Origin: Legionella_C sp048541585
GTDB lineage: Bacteria > Pseudomonadota > Gammaproteobacteria > Legionellales > Legionellaceae
Direction: 5' to 3'
Assembly: GCF_048541585.1 (NCBI RefSeq)
Contig: NZ_CP183303.1
Coordinates: 3,224,001 to 3,288,000, forward strand
Length of the DNA: 64,000 bases
How positions within the stretch are numbered: position 1 is the stretch's first letter; the number at the start of each line of letters is the position of its first letter. The notes beneath the pieces were generated by a model, which saw only the letters and a program-made list of their open reading frames with translations, had not been told where the DNA came from and made no database searches. Shown in pieces: positions 52,537 through 62,188 of this stretch. The translations under genes were made by a program, and so were the position numbers.

Positions 52537-52557
52537 GGTGGAATTCCTGTATGCTCT

Positions 52558-52604
52558 ATGCGCTATAACGCACGACAAGCATACCATTGTGCGCTATAAC
52601 GCAC
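52558..52604. promoter_or_regulatory. Twin operator-like repeats between benE and its probable regulator
   Basis: The 15-base sequence TGCGCTATAACGCAC occurs at 52559-52573 and again, with a leading G, at 52589-52604. Each is an imperfect dyad (GTGCG N6 CGCAC). The copies are 31 bases apart, about three helical turns, so dimers would bind on one face. They lie just upstream of the benE start and are likely sites for the XRE-cupin protein. Confidence 0.75.
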
Positions 52605-52793
52605 AATGTTTTCATAATGCGAATTTTAACTATGGATCAGTTAAAATTACGCAAAATCAAAGTCATCGATACGAAAAGTGCAGAACTAGCAGGCCTAATC
52701 TGCGCATTTTTGTACTGTTTTGACTTAGAGAGCTTTAGTTTTGCAAAAGTTTTAGGCGATTTTTAGCTAGAATTCGCGTTTAGAGGAGAAAAA

Positions 52794-53363
52794 ATGGATC
52801 ATTTGACAAGGTTTATTGGCTCACGCCTGCGTATTTTAAGACAACAAAACGGTTGGAGTTTAGACAAAGCCGCTGAAGAAACTGCCGTCAGTAAAGCGAT
52901 GTTAGGTCAAATAGAGCGATTTGAATCTTCTCCCACCGTCGCTACCTTATGGAAAATAGCTAGCGGTTTTCGTGTCTCCTTTTCTTCTTTTTTAAAAGAA
53001 AACTGGGATACCAAGAATGCTACGTCTAAACATAATAAACCTAGGCTAATTAATCATCACGAAGAAAAAATTTATTTAACGCCACTTGTTCCCTTTGATG
53101 AGCAACTAAATTTTGAAATATTTCAAATTGAATTATTACCCGGCGGCCAACAATTATCTTCAGCGCATGCCAAAGGGGTCATTGAACACGTTATCATTGT
53201 TCAAGGGGAACTTAAAGTGCTTATCAAAGAAGATTGGCAAAAATTAAAAACTGGCGATAGTTTACGTTTTAATGCCGATGTCACTCATGGTTATTGCAAT
53301 CCAAATAACAAAGAGCCTGTTATTTTTCACAATATTATTCATTATCCCACAGGTATAAAGTAA
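52794..53363 (+). CDS. XRE-family regulator with C-terminal cupin domain
   Basis: This 189-residue transcription factor has an N-terminal helix-turn-helix (about 6-62): IGSRLRILRQQNGWSLDKAA, SKAMLGQIERFESSPTVATLWKIA in two parts. A cupin sensor domain (about 105-185) contains LPGGQQLSSAHAKGVIEHVI and VQGELKVLIKEDW...LKTGDSLRFNADVTHGY. The ribosome site GAGGAGAAAAA before the ATG is strong. Divergent placement from benE and the twin repeats between them suggest it controls the transporter in response to a small ligand. Confidence 0.88.
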   Translation: MDHLTRFIGSRLRILRQQNGWSLDKAAEETAVSKAMLGQIERFESSPTVATLWKIASGFRVSFSSFLKENWDTKNATSKHNKPRLINHHEEKIYLTPLVPFDEQLNFEIFQIELLPGGQQLSSAHAKGVIEHVIIVQGELKVLIKEDWQKLKTGDSLRFNADVTHGYCNPNNKEPVIFHNIIHYPTGIK

Positions 53364-53461
53364 ATGTTTAGAAATTGTAAAGTTTGGCTATTAAGAATCT
53401 TAATAAGGCGAATTATGCTATGATCTATTAAAGATTAGTGACTAGTTTTAGGAAATATAAG

Positions 53462-54124
53462 ATGCCAACGCCAACCGATAAATCAACACCAGGTGCTACT
53501 CAAAATACGTCTACGCCATCACCATCACCTGTACCGCTAGCGCCTAGTACAGCCAACAGCCAATCTTTTGATACAGCTGGGCCAAATGATGATGGCGATG
53601 TGCAAACAGTAGAGACCAATCAAAAACAAGCCCCTTCGCCTACACCAAAACCAACCAATAAAAAAGATGACAAAAAGGAAGATTATGGAAAAGAGTATGG
53701 TTATGCTGATAGGGAATTTGTTGATAATTTAGCAGGGCAAGTAAAACAATTTCAAAACGATGTTACTATACCCTTTGCTAAAAAAGTTATTCATTATGAT
53801 GAGTTACAAGAGAAAGGGCAACAAGCAGTTGATAAAGTAGGACAGGCAGCAAGTTCAGCAGTAAAGAAAATAGATGATATGGCTAAAGATGCCAGTGTCG
53901 CTATGAATAATGCTTTTAGTCAAGCAGGCGCGAAGGTGAGTAATTGGGCGAAAGATACCTTCAGCAACAGTGATAAACCTTCACTACAGCCCATGACAAA
54001 TAAAGATTCCTCTCAAGATCAAGAACTAAAAGATATTGATTTTAATACTAATCAATCTACTACTGGCAATCAACAAGAGGAACAAGTTCAGTCTGATAAT
54101 GTCTTTGCTCCCGGAAATTCTTAA
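53462..54124 (+). CDS. Low-complexity hydrophilic protein of unknown function
   Basis: The 220-residue protein begins with about 60 residues rich in Pro, Thr and Ser (PTPTDKSTPG, PSPSPVPLAPSTA), then a Lys/Asp block KKDDKKEDYGKEYGYAD. An amphipathic helical section (about 80-160, with AASSAVKKIDDMAKDASVAM) follows, and finally an acidic Gln/Asn/Ser tail. There are no TM segments or signal peptide. The ATG at 53462 follows AGGAAATATAAG; an in-frame GTG at 53438 is less likely. The helical part resembles phasin or LEA-like proteins in composition only. A good terminator follows. Confidence 0.6.
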   Translation: MPTPTDKSTPGATQNTSTPSPSPVPLAPSTANSQSFDTAGPNDDGDVQTVETNQKQAPSPTPKPTNKKDDKKEDYGKEYGYADREFVDNLAGQVKQFQNDVTIPFAKKVIHYDELQEKGQQAVDKVGQAASSAVKKIDDMAKDASVAMNNAFSQAGAKVSNWAKDTFSNSDKPSLQPMTNKDSSQDQELKDIDFNTNQSTTGNQQEEQVQSDNVFAPGNS

Positions 54125-54133
54125 TCGTACTTT

Positions 54134-54169
54134 ATTGGCAATGCATTCAAAACATTGCCAATATTTTTA
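54134..54169 (+). terminator. Intrinsic terminator
   Basis: The stem ATTGGCAATG / CATTGCCAAT is perfect over ten pairs with a nine-base loop and is followed by ATTTTT. It lies 10 bases after the stop of the low-complexity protein gene and separates it from typA. Confidence 0.88.
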
Positions 54170-54344
54170 AAAAATAAACACCGTTCTATTTTAATAGAAT
54201 TTACTATTAGTATCATGTTATAATGCTCAATTAATAAGCAACGACTTATGCCTCTACTATTCCAATTACTATAAAAAAACTTAACAGGCGACTTCAAGCT
54301 ACAAGTAGGTTAAAATCGCATCATTTTTAAAAACAAGGCTCCCT

Positions 54345-56168
54345 ATGATCGAAATGATTCGCAATATCGCTATCATTGCCCACGTTGACCATGGTAAAAC
54401 TACCTTAGTTGATAAATTATTACAGCAAACTGGCACTCTTAATGAAAGAGCGCCTCGTGTTGAACGGATAATGGATTCCAACGCGTTAGAAAAAGAGCGT
54501 GGTATTACTATTTTGGCTAAAAATACCTGTGTTCACTGGCACAATCATCAAATTAATATCGTTGATACACCGGGACATGCTGACTTTGGTGGTGAAGTAG
54601 AGCGGATTTTATCGATGGTAGACAGCGTTTTATTATTAGTTGATGCCGTAGATGGGCCTATGCCGCAAACTCGTTTTGTAACACAAAAAGCGTTTGCTCG
54701 CGGGCTAAACCCTATCGTAGTTATTAATAAAATTGATAGACCAGGGGCCAGACCCCATTGGGTAATGGATCAAGTCTTTGATCTTTTTGATAATTTAGGT
54801 GCTACTGATACTCAATTAGATTTTCCAGTTGTCTACACCTCTGCTTTAAATGGTTATGCTAAGCTTGATTTAAATGATGAAGCAACCGACATGACGGCAC
54901 TCTTGCAAACGATTATTGAAAAAGTTAAAGCACCTGATGTTGATGAGCAAGGCCCCTTCCAGATGCAAATTAGCTCTCTAGACTACTCCTCTTATGTCGG
55001 TACGATTGGCATTGGTCGTATTACTCGCGGTCATATTAAAGCTAAGTCACCTATTAAAATAATTGATAAAGATGGACAAATACGCAGTGGTCGTTTATTA
55101 CAATTACTAGGCTTTAAAGGGCTTGAACGAATTGAGATAGAAGAAGCCAGCGCTGGCGATATTGTCGCTGTAACAGGTATTGAGCAGCTTAATATTTCTG
55201 ATACGCTATGTGATCCTAATCATGTAGAGGCGCTTCCACCTCTATTAGTTGACGAACCGACCATTAGCATGACTTTTCAAGTTAATGATTCACCCTTTGC
55301 AGGACAAGAAGGAAAATTTGTCACAAGCCGTAAATTAAGAGAGCGCTTAGAAACAGAATTGCTGCATAATGTTGCCCTACGTGTTGAAGATACAGCTGAT
55401 CCCGATAAATTTCGCGTTTCTGGCCGTGGCGAGCTCCATTTATCTATCTTAATCGAAACAATGCGTCGAGAAGGTTATGAATTGGCTATTTCAAAGCCAG
55501 AAGTAATCATGCGGGAAGAGCAAGGTGAATATTTAGAACCTTATGAGCGTTTAACGATTGACGTTGAAGAAAGCCATCAGGGTAGTATTATGGAAAAGTT
55601 AGGTGAAAGACGGGGTGACTTACAAAATATGCTTCCTGATGGTAAAGGTAGAGTTCGACTTGATTATATGATTCCTACAAGAGGCTTAATTGGCTTTCAT
55701 ACTGAGTTTTTGTCAAGTACCTCGGGTACCGGACTCATGTATCACGTCTATGATCATTATGGGCCAGCATTTAAAGGCAGATTAGGCAAACGTAATAGTG
55801 GCGTATTGATTGCTAATTGCCAAGGTATGGCACGAGCATTTGCTCTTTTTAATCTACAAGAGCGGGGCCGGTTATTTATTGAGCCGCAAACTATGTGTTA
55901 TGAAGGGATGATAGTTGGTATTCATTCACGTGATAATGATTTAGTTGTTAATGTAACCAAGGAAAAACAATTAACAAATATTCGTGCCTCTGGCAGTGAT
56001 GAAAATATTCTTCTCACTCCACCTATTAAATTGTCTTTAGAACAGGCACTAGAGTTTATAGATGATGATGAATTAGTTGAGGTTACACCTCAATCTATTC
56101 GTTTGCGGAAAAAAGAATTAAAGGAAACTGATCGTAAGCGTACTTCACGAGCTAATGCTGATAATTAG
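54345..56168 (+). CDS. typA: Ribosome-associated GTPase TypA/BipA
   Basis: BipA is a translational GTPase that aids 50S subunit assembly and stress or cold adaptation. The 607-residue protein begins MIEMIRNIAIIAHVDHGKTT with the P-loop. Switch II is DTPGHADFGGEVER and the G4 motif NKIDRPGARP. EF-G-like domains follow, with GRGELHLSILIETMRREGYE near 355, and the BipA-specific C-terminal domain includes GRLGKRNSGVLI and SSTSGTGLMYHVYDHY. Length and start agree with E. coli. It is followed by nadK 13 bases downstream. Confidence 0.97.
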   Translation: MIEMIRNIAIIAHVDHGKTTLVDKLLQQTGTLNERAPRVERIMDSNALEKERGITILAKNTCVHWHNHQINIVDTPGHADFGGEVERILSMVDSVLLLVDAVDGPMPQTRFVTQKAFARGLNPIVVINKIDRPGARPHWVMDQVFDLFDNLGATDTQLDFPVVYTSALNGYAKLDLNDEATDMTALLQTIIEKVKAPDVDEQGPFQMQISSLDYSSYVGTIGIGRITRGHIKAKSPIKIIDKDGQIRSGRLLQLLGFKGLERIEIEEASAGDIVAVTGIEQLNISDTLCDPNHVEALPPLLVDEPTISMTFQVNDSPFAGQEGKFVTSRKLRERLETELLHNVALRVEDTADPDKFRVSGRGELHLSILIETMRREGYELAISKPEVIMREEQGEYLEPYERLTIDVEESHQGSIMEKLGERRGDLQNMLPDGKGRVRLDYMIPTRGLIGFHTEFLSSTSGTGLMYHVYDHYGPAFKGRLGKRNSGVLIANCQGMARAFALFNLQERGRLFIEPQTMCYEGMIVGIHSRDNDLVVNVTKEKQLTNIRASGSDENILLTPPIKLSLEQALEFIDDDELVEVTPQSIRLRKKELKETDRKRTSRANADN

Positions 56169-56181
56169 AAGCTAACTTATT

Positions 56182-57069
56182 ATGAAACCTAAATTTGAAC
56201 GTGTTATTCTTTATGCTCGCCATCATCGGGCTAACTATGGGGTTAATGAAACCCTAGAGCGTCTCGTGCATTTTTTACAATCAGAGCATATTGAAATCCT
56301 TGTAGATAAAGATACAGCTACCAGTTTTACTACGGACTTACCGATAATATCTCGCGAACAGATGGGACAAAGTAAAGACTTAATTGTTGTAGTTGGCGGG
56401 GATGGGAGTTTACTCTCAGCGGCCCGTATGGCGGTTGGCATTGATGTTCCAGTTATTGGTATTAATCGAGGACGTTTAGGTTTTTTAACTGATATTTCGC
56501 CCAGTGAAATTGAACAGCAGTTAGAAGCAGTTTTAAGTGGTAAATACTTAGAAGAAGAACGCTTTTTATTAAATGCAACAATCCATAGTAAAACGGAAAT
56601 CTATTTTCAGGGTAACGCCTTAAATGATGTAGTATTAGGACGCGGAAGTGATACCCATTTAATTGAATTTGATGTTTATATTGATAAACAGTTTGTAAGT
56701 CATTATCGCTCTGATGGAATGATTCTTGCCACTCCTACAGGTTCTACCGCTTATGCTTTATCAGCCGGTGGTCCTATTATGCATCCGCAATTAAATGCGA
56801 TTGTCTTGGTTCCTATGTTTTGCCACAGCTTAAGTTCGAGACCTCTAGTAGTTGATGCTGGCTCTATCATTGACTTAGTTATTAGTAAACAAAATGAAGT
56901 TAATTTAAGAATTAGTTGTGATGGCCATGAATCTAAAATGGTTAAACCAGGGCAACAAGTTAGTATTACTCAAAATAAACAAAAATTACGACTATTGCAT
57001 CCATGTGATTATCATTATTATGATACGCTAAGAATTAAACTTGGCTGGGAATCGAAGCATCAAGGATAA
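56182..57069 (+). CDS. nadK: NAD kinase
   Basis: NadK phosphorylates NAD to NADP, the only route to NADP in most bacteria. The 295-residue protein has the GGDGSLLSAARM motif near residue 72, the NRGRLGFLTDI segment, the NE/D-equivalent NALNDVVLGRG near 146, and the glycine-rich YRSDGMILATPTGSTAYALSAGGP near 174 in two contiguous stretches. It is cytoplasmic. The nadK-recN order, with 3 bases between stop and next start, is common in gammaproteobacteria and implies co-transcription. Confidence 0.97.
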   Translation: MKPKFERVILYARHHRANYGVNETLERLVHFLQSEHIEILVDKDTATSFTTDLPIISREQMGQSKDLIVVVGGDGSLLSAARMAVGIDVPVIGINRGRLGFLTDISPSEIEQQLEAVLSGKYLEEERFLLNATIHSKTEIYFQGNALNDVVLGRGSDTHLIEFDVYIDKQFVSHYRSDGMILATPTGSTAYALSAGGPIMHPQLNAIVLVPMFCHSLSSRPLVVDAGSIIDLVISKQNEVNLRISCDGHESKMVKPGQQVSITQNKQKLRLLHPCDYHYYDTLRIKLGWESKHQG

Positions 57070-57072
57070 GTC

Positions 57073-58758
57073 ATGCTTACTGCATTACGTATTGAAAATT
57101 TTGCTATTGTTAAATTGCTTGAACTTGATTTTGCTAAAGGGATGAGTGCTTTTACAGGTGAAACAGGGGCAGGAAAATCGATTATGATTGACGCACTGCT
57201 ATTGGCTCTTGGTGGGCGGGCAGACGCTTCTGTGGTACGTAATGGTGAAGAAAAGTGCGATATTCATGCAACTTTTCAAATTGATAAAGTTAGTGAGCCT
57301 GCGAATTGGCTAGCTGAAAATGATCTTGATTGCGAGGAAGGTGAAATCTTTTTAAGGCGGGTTATCTATAGTGAAGGGCGTTCACGCTCCTACATTAATG
57401 GGCAACCTTTTCCTTTACAAAAAATAAAAGAACTTAGTGAAATGTTAGTGCATATTCATGGTCAGCACCAGCATCAGACCTTAATGCTTCACCAGACCCA
57501 TCGCCAGCAGCTTGATCACTTTGCAAATCATAGTGACCTAGTTGAAGCGGTACAGCGCCTATATAAGCAATGTCAAAAGATAAAAAATGAAATTGACACA
57601 CTAAAAAATCAAAAAAATACAAAAGATAGAATTGAGCTATTACAATTTCAAATTGATGAATTAAGTAATTTGTCCGTGCAAGAAAATGAAATTAAACAAC
57701 TAAATACAGAGCATCAATTATTACATCGAGCCCAAGATTATATCCATTATACTCAACAAATTTCGCAACTACTAAGCGCTGAAAATGAACCCTGTATTCA
57801 CCAACAACTTAACCTTGCTCTACACTTGCTCCAAGACCTACCTCAAGAACAGGCTCACGTTAAAAATGCAGCAGAACTTATTAATAGTGCGTTAATACAA
57901 TGTGAAGAAGCACTTAATGAAATTCAGCATTTTGGTGAACGCATCCAACTTGATCCTGAGCGCTTACAAGAAATAGAAAATCGCTTAAGTGTCATCCATC
58001 ATATTGCTCGCAAATATCATATAGGGCCTGATCAAATCTTACAGCATCTTAATAATTTGCAAGACGAATTGCATGCCTATCAAGCAGCAAAAGATAAAAT
58101 TGAGATGTTAACACAACAATATCAAAGTCAATTGCAAGCCTACGAAAAAGCTGCCCTTAAATTGCAACATTCAAGGCGTAGTTACGCAGGAAAATTAGCA
58201 GACGAAATTAGTAAAATTATTAGACTTCTTGGGATGCCTAAAGGAAACGTCACCATTGAAATAAGTTCTTTAGATAAAATGCATCCGCATGGTTTAGATA
58301 AAGTAGAATATAAAGTTTGTACCAATCCCGGTATGGCTCCCGATACTTTAAATAAAATTGCCTCAGGTGGTGAACTTTCTCGTATCAGTTTAGCTATTCA
58401 AATGATTACTGCAGAGCGTGGTGCTACACCTACTTTAATTTTTGATGAAGTTGATGTCGGTATTGGTGGTGCAACAGCTGCTTTAGTAGGTCAGCTTTTA
58501 CGTAAATTAGGAGAGCGCTTACAAGTGTTTTGTGTAACCCATCAACCACAAGTGGCCGCTGCAGCTCATCATCACTTTGTTGTTGAGAAATTTAGCGATA
58601 ATAAACAGACTTTTTCACGCGTCATTGAGCTTGAGGAAAAAGATAAGATTGATGAAATTGCACGTATGCTAGGCGGTCTAACAATCACGGATCAAACTCG
58701 CAAGCATGCCAAAGAACTTTTATTAAGTAGTCGGCAAAAAGAACAATTGCCATGCTAA
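57073..58758 (+). CDS. recN: DNA repair protein RecN
   Basis: RecN is an SMC-like ATPase for double-strand break repair. The 561-residue protein opens with LTALRIENFAIVKLLELDF and the Walker A FTGETGAGKSIMIDAL near residue 30. Then come SYINGQPFPLQ, a long coiled coil (about 160-370) and the C-terminal half-ATPase with signature ASGGELSRISLAIQ near 432 and Walker B TLIFDEVDVGIGG near 456. VTHQPQVAAAAHHHF supplies the H-loop. No clear LexA box was identified upstream, consistent with its place inside an operon after nadK. Confidence 0.97.
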   Translation: MLTALRIENFAIVKLLELDFAKGMSAFTGETGAGKSIMIDALLLALGGRADASVVRNGEEKCDIHATFQIDKVSEPANWLAENDLDCEEGEIFLRRVIYSEGRSRSYINGQPFPLQKIKELSEMLVHIHGQHQHQTLMLHQTHRQQLDHFANHSDLVEAVQRLYKQCQKIKNEIDTLKNQKNTKDRIELLQFQIDELSNLSVQENEIKQLNTEHQLLHRAQDYIHYTQQISQLLSAENEPCIHQQLNLALHLLQDLPQEQAHVKNAAELINSALIQCEEALNEIQHFGERIQLDPERLQEIENRLSVIHHIARKYHIGPDQILQHLNNLQDELHAYQAAKDKIEMLTQQYQSQLQAYEKAALKLQHSRRSYAGKLADEISKIIRLLGMPKGNVTIEISSLDKMHPHGLDKVEYKVCTNPGMAPDTLNKIASGGELSRISLAIQMITAERGATPTLIFDEVDVGIGGATAALVGQLLRKLGERLQVFCVTHQPQVAAAAHHHFVVEKFSDNKQTFSRVIELEEKDKIDEIARMLGGLTITDQTRKHAKELLLSSRQKEQLPC

Positions 58759-58943
58759 TAGAAAATAATTTACCTACTAATTAAGTAAAGACTAATATTT
58801 CAAACCAAAGATAAGAAATAAATAAGCGTAATTTGAATTTAAATCGTACAGTTATCTCTTCATCGTATCAACTTAAGAGAATTTTTCTATATTATAGAGC
58901 GAGCTCAGTTAGCAGAGCCTAACAATTTCAACTGATTTAATAC

Positions 58944-60251
58944 TTATACTTTTTCTATACCAAAATAATCTGTCTTATAGATTCTTAAACTTAGAAATGA
59001 CGTAGTTAAAATATAAATAATATTAATTCCAACATAACAAATTACAGCACCTAAGAGCCCTAGCCAACGAATTAAAACTATGCAAGAAATAAATTGAATA
59101 ACTAATAAGCTTAGTGTTAATTTTGCACCGAGCTCGCTACCTCGATGTGAGTATTGAATCACTTTTAATAAAGGCATGTTAACGGAAAAAGTTAATATGT
59201 TAATAAGACAAACATAAGTATAAGGTAATGCATCTGTAAACTTAGACTTATAAAGCAATAGAATTTCGTTAGCACCAAGGCCAATAACAATCATTGTAAC
59301 TACAGCAATGCTAACACAAATTAGTAAGTATTTTTGGATAACTTCTTTAAATTTCTCCTTGCTTTGCGCAAAAGAGGCAGAAATATCAGGCCCAATTAAA
59401 ATACCAATAGGGGCAATAGCAATAAAAGCGAGTGAAATAATAGAGGTTATCGCTGCAAATAAGCCTACTTCGCGCTCACTTTCACCCAACCATTCAATAA
59501 CTATTAAAGGAATTACTGTAAAGATATAACGATTTAAATTCTGAATAGTATAACCATATATTTTATTCTTCCACTCTAAAATATTATTGGCTAATAATGA
59601 ATTAAAAGCATGCATTTCTGTGTGTCTATAGATAAACACTGCAATTATTACTATCAAGATATAACTTAGAATAAAACCTATTAGCATAATATGCGGGAAA
59701 TAATGAGTATTATCATGAAAAACAGCTGTATAAAGATAAAAATAAACAATTAAACTTAATACAAAATAAAAAATAGTTTGTAATAAGCTTAATAAAATAG
59801 CCGTACGCATGTAGTTAATAGCACGAAAATACTGAAGAGAAATGACATATAAAGACATAGCCACTGTTCCCCAGAGAAATAAGTAAAAAGGGTGAGTTAT
59901 ATCAAATAAAGTTATATTTTTAAGGGCATATGTTAACGAAATAAGGGTTACAGCACAAAGCGCGCCTAACACAAGAACCCACAAATAGAGCGGCTTTAAA
60001 AAATTAGCTACCTCTTTAGTTAAAGAGATAATCTCAGCATATTTATGGTTAATGTAATATTTAGGAACATAATAAGCAATAATTGAGTCAATACCTAACG
60101 TAATTATCGTAGTAACAAGTGCTAATGCACTGGTTGCGACTGAATAATCACCAAACAGAACTTCACCAGCATGCCTAGCAACTAACATATTGATAATGAA
60201 GAGCATAAGTTGATCGGCAATAATAATAAAAAGGTTGAGTGTAAAATCCAT
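58944..60251 (-). CDS. Polysaccharide-type flippase (MOP/Wzx-like)
   Basis: The 435-residue protein has about 12 membrane segments and the general pattern of lipid-linked oligosaccharide flippases: an N-terminal MDFTLNLFIIIADQLMLFII followed by NMLVARHAGEVLFGDYSVA, typical of Wzx/RfbX-type proteins. Further helices are basic-bounded, and a central ERE(VGL)FAAITSIISLAF segment is present. It would move undecaprenyl-linked sugars to the outer leaflet. No glycosyltransferase or polymerase gene is adjacent, so it is an orphan here. A drug/polysaccharide exporter of the same superfamily is an alternative. Confidence 0.8.
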   Translation of the reverse strand: MDFTLNLFIIIADQLMLFIINMLVARHAGEVLFGDYSVATSALALVTTIITLGIDSIIAYYVPKYYINHKYAEIISLTKEVANFLKPLYLWVLVLGALCAVTLISLTYALKNITLFDITHPFYLFLWGTVAMSLYVISLQYFRAINYMRTAILLSLLQTIFYFVLSLIVYFYLYTAVFHDNTHYFPHIMLIGFILSYILIVIIAVFIYRHTEMHAFNSLLANNILEWKNKIYGYTIQNLNRYIFTVIPLIVIEWLGESEREVGLFAAITSIISLAFIAIAPIGILIGPDISASFAQSKEKFKEVIQKYLLICVSIAVVTMIVIGLGANEILLLYKSKFTDALPYTYVCLINILTFSVNMPLLKVIQYSHRGSELGAKLTLSLLVIQFISCIVLIRWLGLLGAVICYVGINIIYILTTSFLSLRIYKTDYFGIEKV

Positions 60252-60403
60252 GTCTTTATTTAATTAACAAAAGGTATTAATAAGCACAGTTATTTCTAAA
60301 ATTAAATAGATATTATGTTTCTAACTTTGTGCTTAAGATAGATAATGTACTTTACTTAATTGTAGCTTAAGTTCTTTAAATAGCTAATCGCCTATCAACA
60401 AAG

Positions 60404-60530
60404 TTATCCACAAGAAAAGCAATTAATTAGATGACTTTTTTTCAAAAAAAATATTTAAAATCAAAAGCTTAATTATAAATTGTGAATGAATATGATTTTA
60501 TTTAAAATATCTAGCATTAACTTATCCACA
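60404..60530. promoter_or_regulatory. Two exact DnaA boxes flanking an AT-rich stretch
   Basis: TTATCCACA, the perfect DnaA box, occurs at 60404-60412 and again at 60522-60530 in the same orientation. Between them lie about 110 bases that are very AT-rich, with runs of A and T. The 293-base spacer has no gene. The site could titrate DnaA, give DnaA control to the flippase promoter, or be a relic of an origin. Confidence 0.7.
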
Positions 60531-60544
60531 AGTTATTGCCAAAT

Positions 60545-62188
60545 TTATTCGGAGTTAAGATAAGTGCGACGGTCGTGCATAGTCTCAATACTATTAATTA
60601 CACTTTGACGACTAATTTCATGTAATAAAGGAATAGAAGATAAAGGAGCATTTTCATAAATAGCATAAGCAATAAAAAAACTATCCTGCCAGAGTTTTTC
60701 ATTTTTACGTGCTTTGGCCTTAAGCCATAAAGTAATCCATAAAAAATGAAAAAGCCACTTTTCCCGATTTACTTCCATTTCGTGTTCTAAAACCGCTGTA
60801 ATAGCATCTTCAATTACACACAGTTTAATTCCATCTACAAAGCTACTACAGCGATTAACCAACTTATCTACATTAGCATTCTCAATATACCAGGATTCCG
60901 TAAATGACCTTGTATTTAACCAGTTTTTCGAACGTTTAAATGATACTTGCATCGCATTAGGGGTAAATGGCGCAATTTGCACGCTCAATTCAGCAATTAA
61001 TGCAGCGACCTCTAAGGTATTTGGATAAAAATTTATACCCAATAATTCTTGTATTTCTAATAAATGTAAATCTGGCATACTACCTTGATTAATCGTTAAA
61101 GCCAGAAAATGTTCCGTCAGCATTTGTAAATAGTTACTATCTACTTCTCGCAAAGTGATATTATCCTGAAACGTTTCATCGTAGTATTTCTTAATATCTT
61201 TTAATTTAATAGCAGGGGTTAACCAGGCATCTTTAATACCTAGACCATATTTATATAATAAACCACAAAGTCGATTTGTCCTGCCTTGTTTAACATGAAT
61301 AAATATCCCCTGTGCACCACTTCCATCAACTTCGCTAGCCTTAATTTTAATTACAGGGATATTACTTCTGTTTGGAGTAAAAATTACCCCCTGTTTTCGT
61401 TGTTCCTTAATCCAGCGATTAAATTGATCATGATACATCGTAGGGTACCAATTTTTAATTGCTTGTAAGCGAGATAATGAAATCGAACTTAAAATAATGC
61501 GCTGTATTAAATGTTCAAAAGTCGATATAACGACATCTCGAACAGAAGCCTTAGGATGCAACAAAGTCAAAAGAGCAATTTCGTGCCCTTCTTCAATGCT
61601 GTATAAATCAATAACTAAATCAACGAAAAAATCAGCGGGCATAGCATGACTTTGTGCAAAGAAATTCTCAGCAATATCAAAAACAGAAAAATTAGAAAGC
61701 TCATCTATCATATCTTTGATAGCATCTAAATGATTAATATCATCATTCGTATCGACTTTGTCATCATCACCTTCGGCGAGAGTTAAATAAGCATCGCGCA
61801 ATTTTGGTGAAAGTTCTAAATGTACATCATAGAAAGCATTTAAAATAGGCAGCCAAAATCCCAATGAATGTTGACTTGTTAAAATAGACTCAGCCATATG
61901 ATCCATTAATTGGTTTAAGGTTTTCATAGCCAACTTATTTCCTACTTCTTGCGCTGACTGTAATTGGGCAACACAAATATCAATTGCAAAAATACAAGCA
62001 GAGTAGTAGGGATTTTCTTCAGTAGTATTTTCTTCTTTTAGAGCGGCAATTAAGTCAATAAGCTGTAGAGCTAAAACAGGCTCATAAAGAAAAGGCGTAA
62101 AATGTTGAGGCTCTGGATCAGAATTATCTTCGATTCTATTAGCCATCTCGGCAATCCAGTTTTTTAAGCTTTCAAAATGCGTACTCAT
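60545..62188 (-). CDS. Large soluble protein of unknown function
   Basis: I do not recognise this 547-residue protein. It is acidic and mostly helical, with no signal peptide or TM segment. Repeated helix-turn-helix-like units such as DLIAALKEENTTEENPYY, QLMDHMAESILTSQ and LTLLHPKASVRDVVISTFEH suggest an alpha-solenoid (HEAT-like) arrangement in the N-terminal half. Around residue 290 a segment NIPVIKIKASEVDGSGAQGI looks beta-rich. It overlaps yciA by 4 bases and follows tex-yciA, so it is probably expressed with them as a housekeeping or core gene. Confidence 0.7.
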   Translation of the reverse strand: MSTHFESLKNWIAEMANRIEDNSDPEPQHFTPFLYEPVLALQLIDLIAALKEENTTEENPYYSACIFAIDICVAQLQSAQEVGNKLAMKTLNQLMDHMAESILTSQHSLGFWLPILNAFYDVHLELSPKLRDAYLTLAEGDDDKVDTNDDINHLDAIKDMIDELSNFSVFDIAENFFAQSHAMPADFFVDLVIDLYSIEEGHEIALLTLLHPKASVRDVVISTFEHLIQRIILSSISLSRLQAIKNWYPTMYHDQFNRWIKEQRKQGVIFTPNRSNIPVIKIKASEVDGSGAQGIFIHVKQGRTNRLCGLLYKYGLGIKDAWLTPAIKLKDIKKYYDETFQDNITLREVDSNYLQMLTEHFLALTINQGSMPDLHLLEIQELLGINFYPNTLEVAALIAELSVQIAPFTPNAMQVSFKRSKNWLNTRSFTESWYIENANVDKLVNRCSSFVDGIKLCVIEDAITAVLEHEMEVNREKWLFHFLWITLWLKAKARKNEKLWQDSFFIAYAIYENAPLSSIPLLHEISRQSVINSIETMHDRRTYLNSE

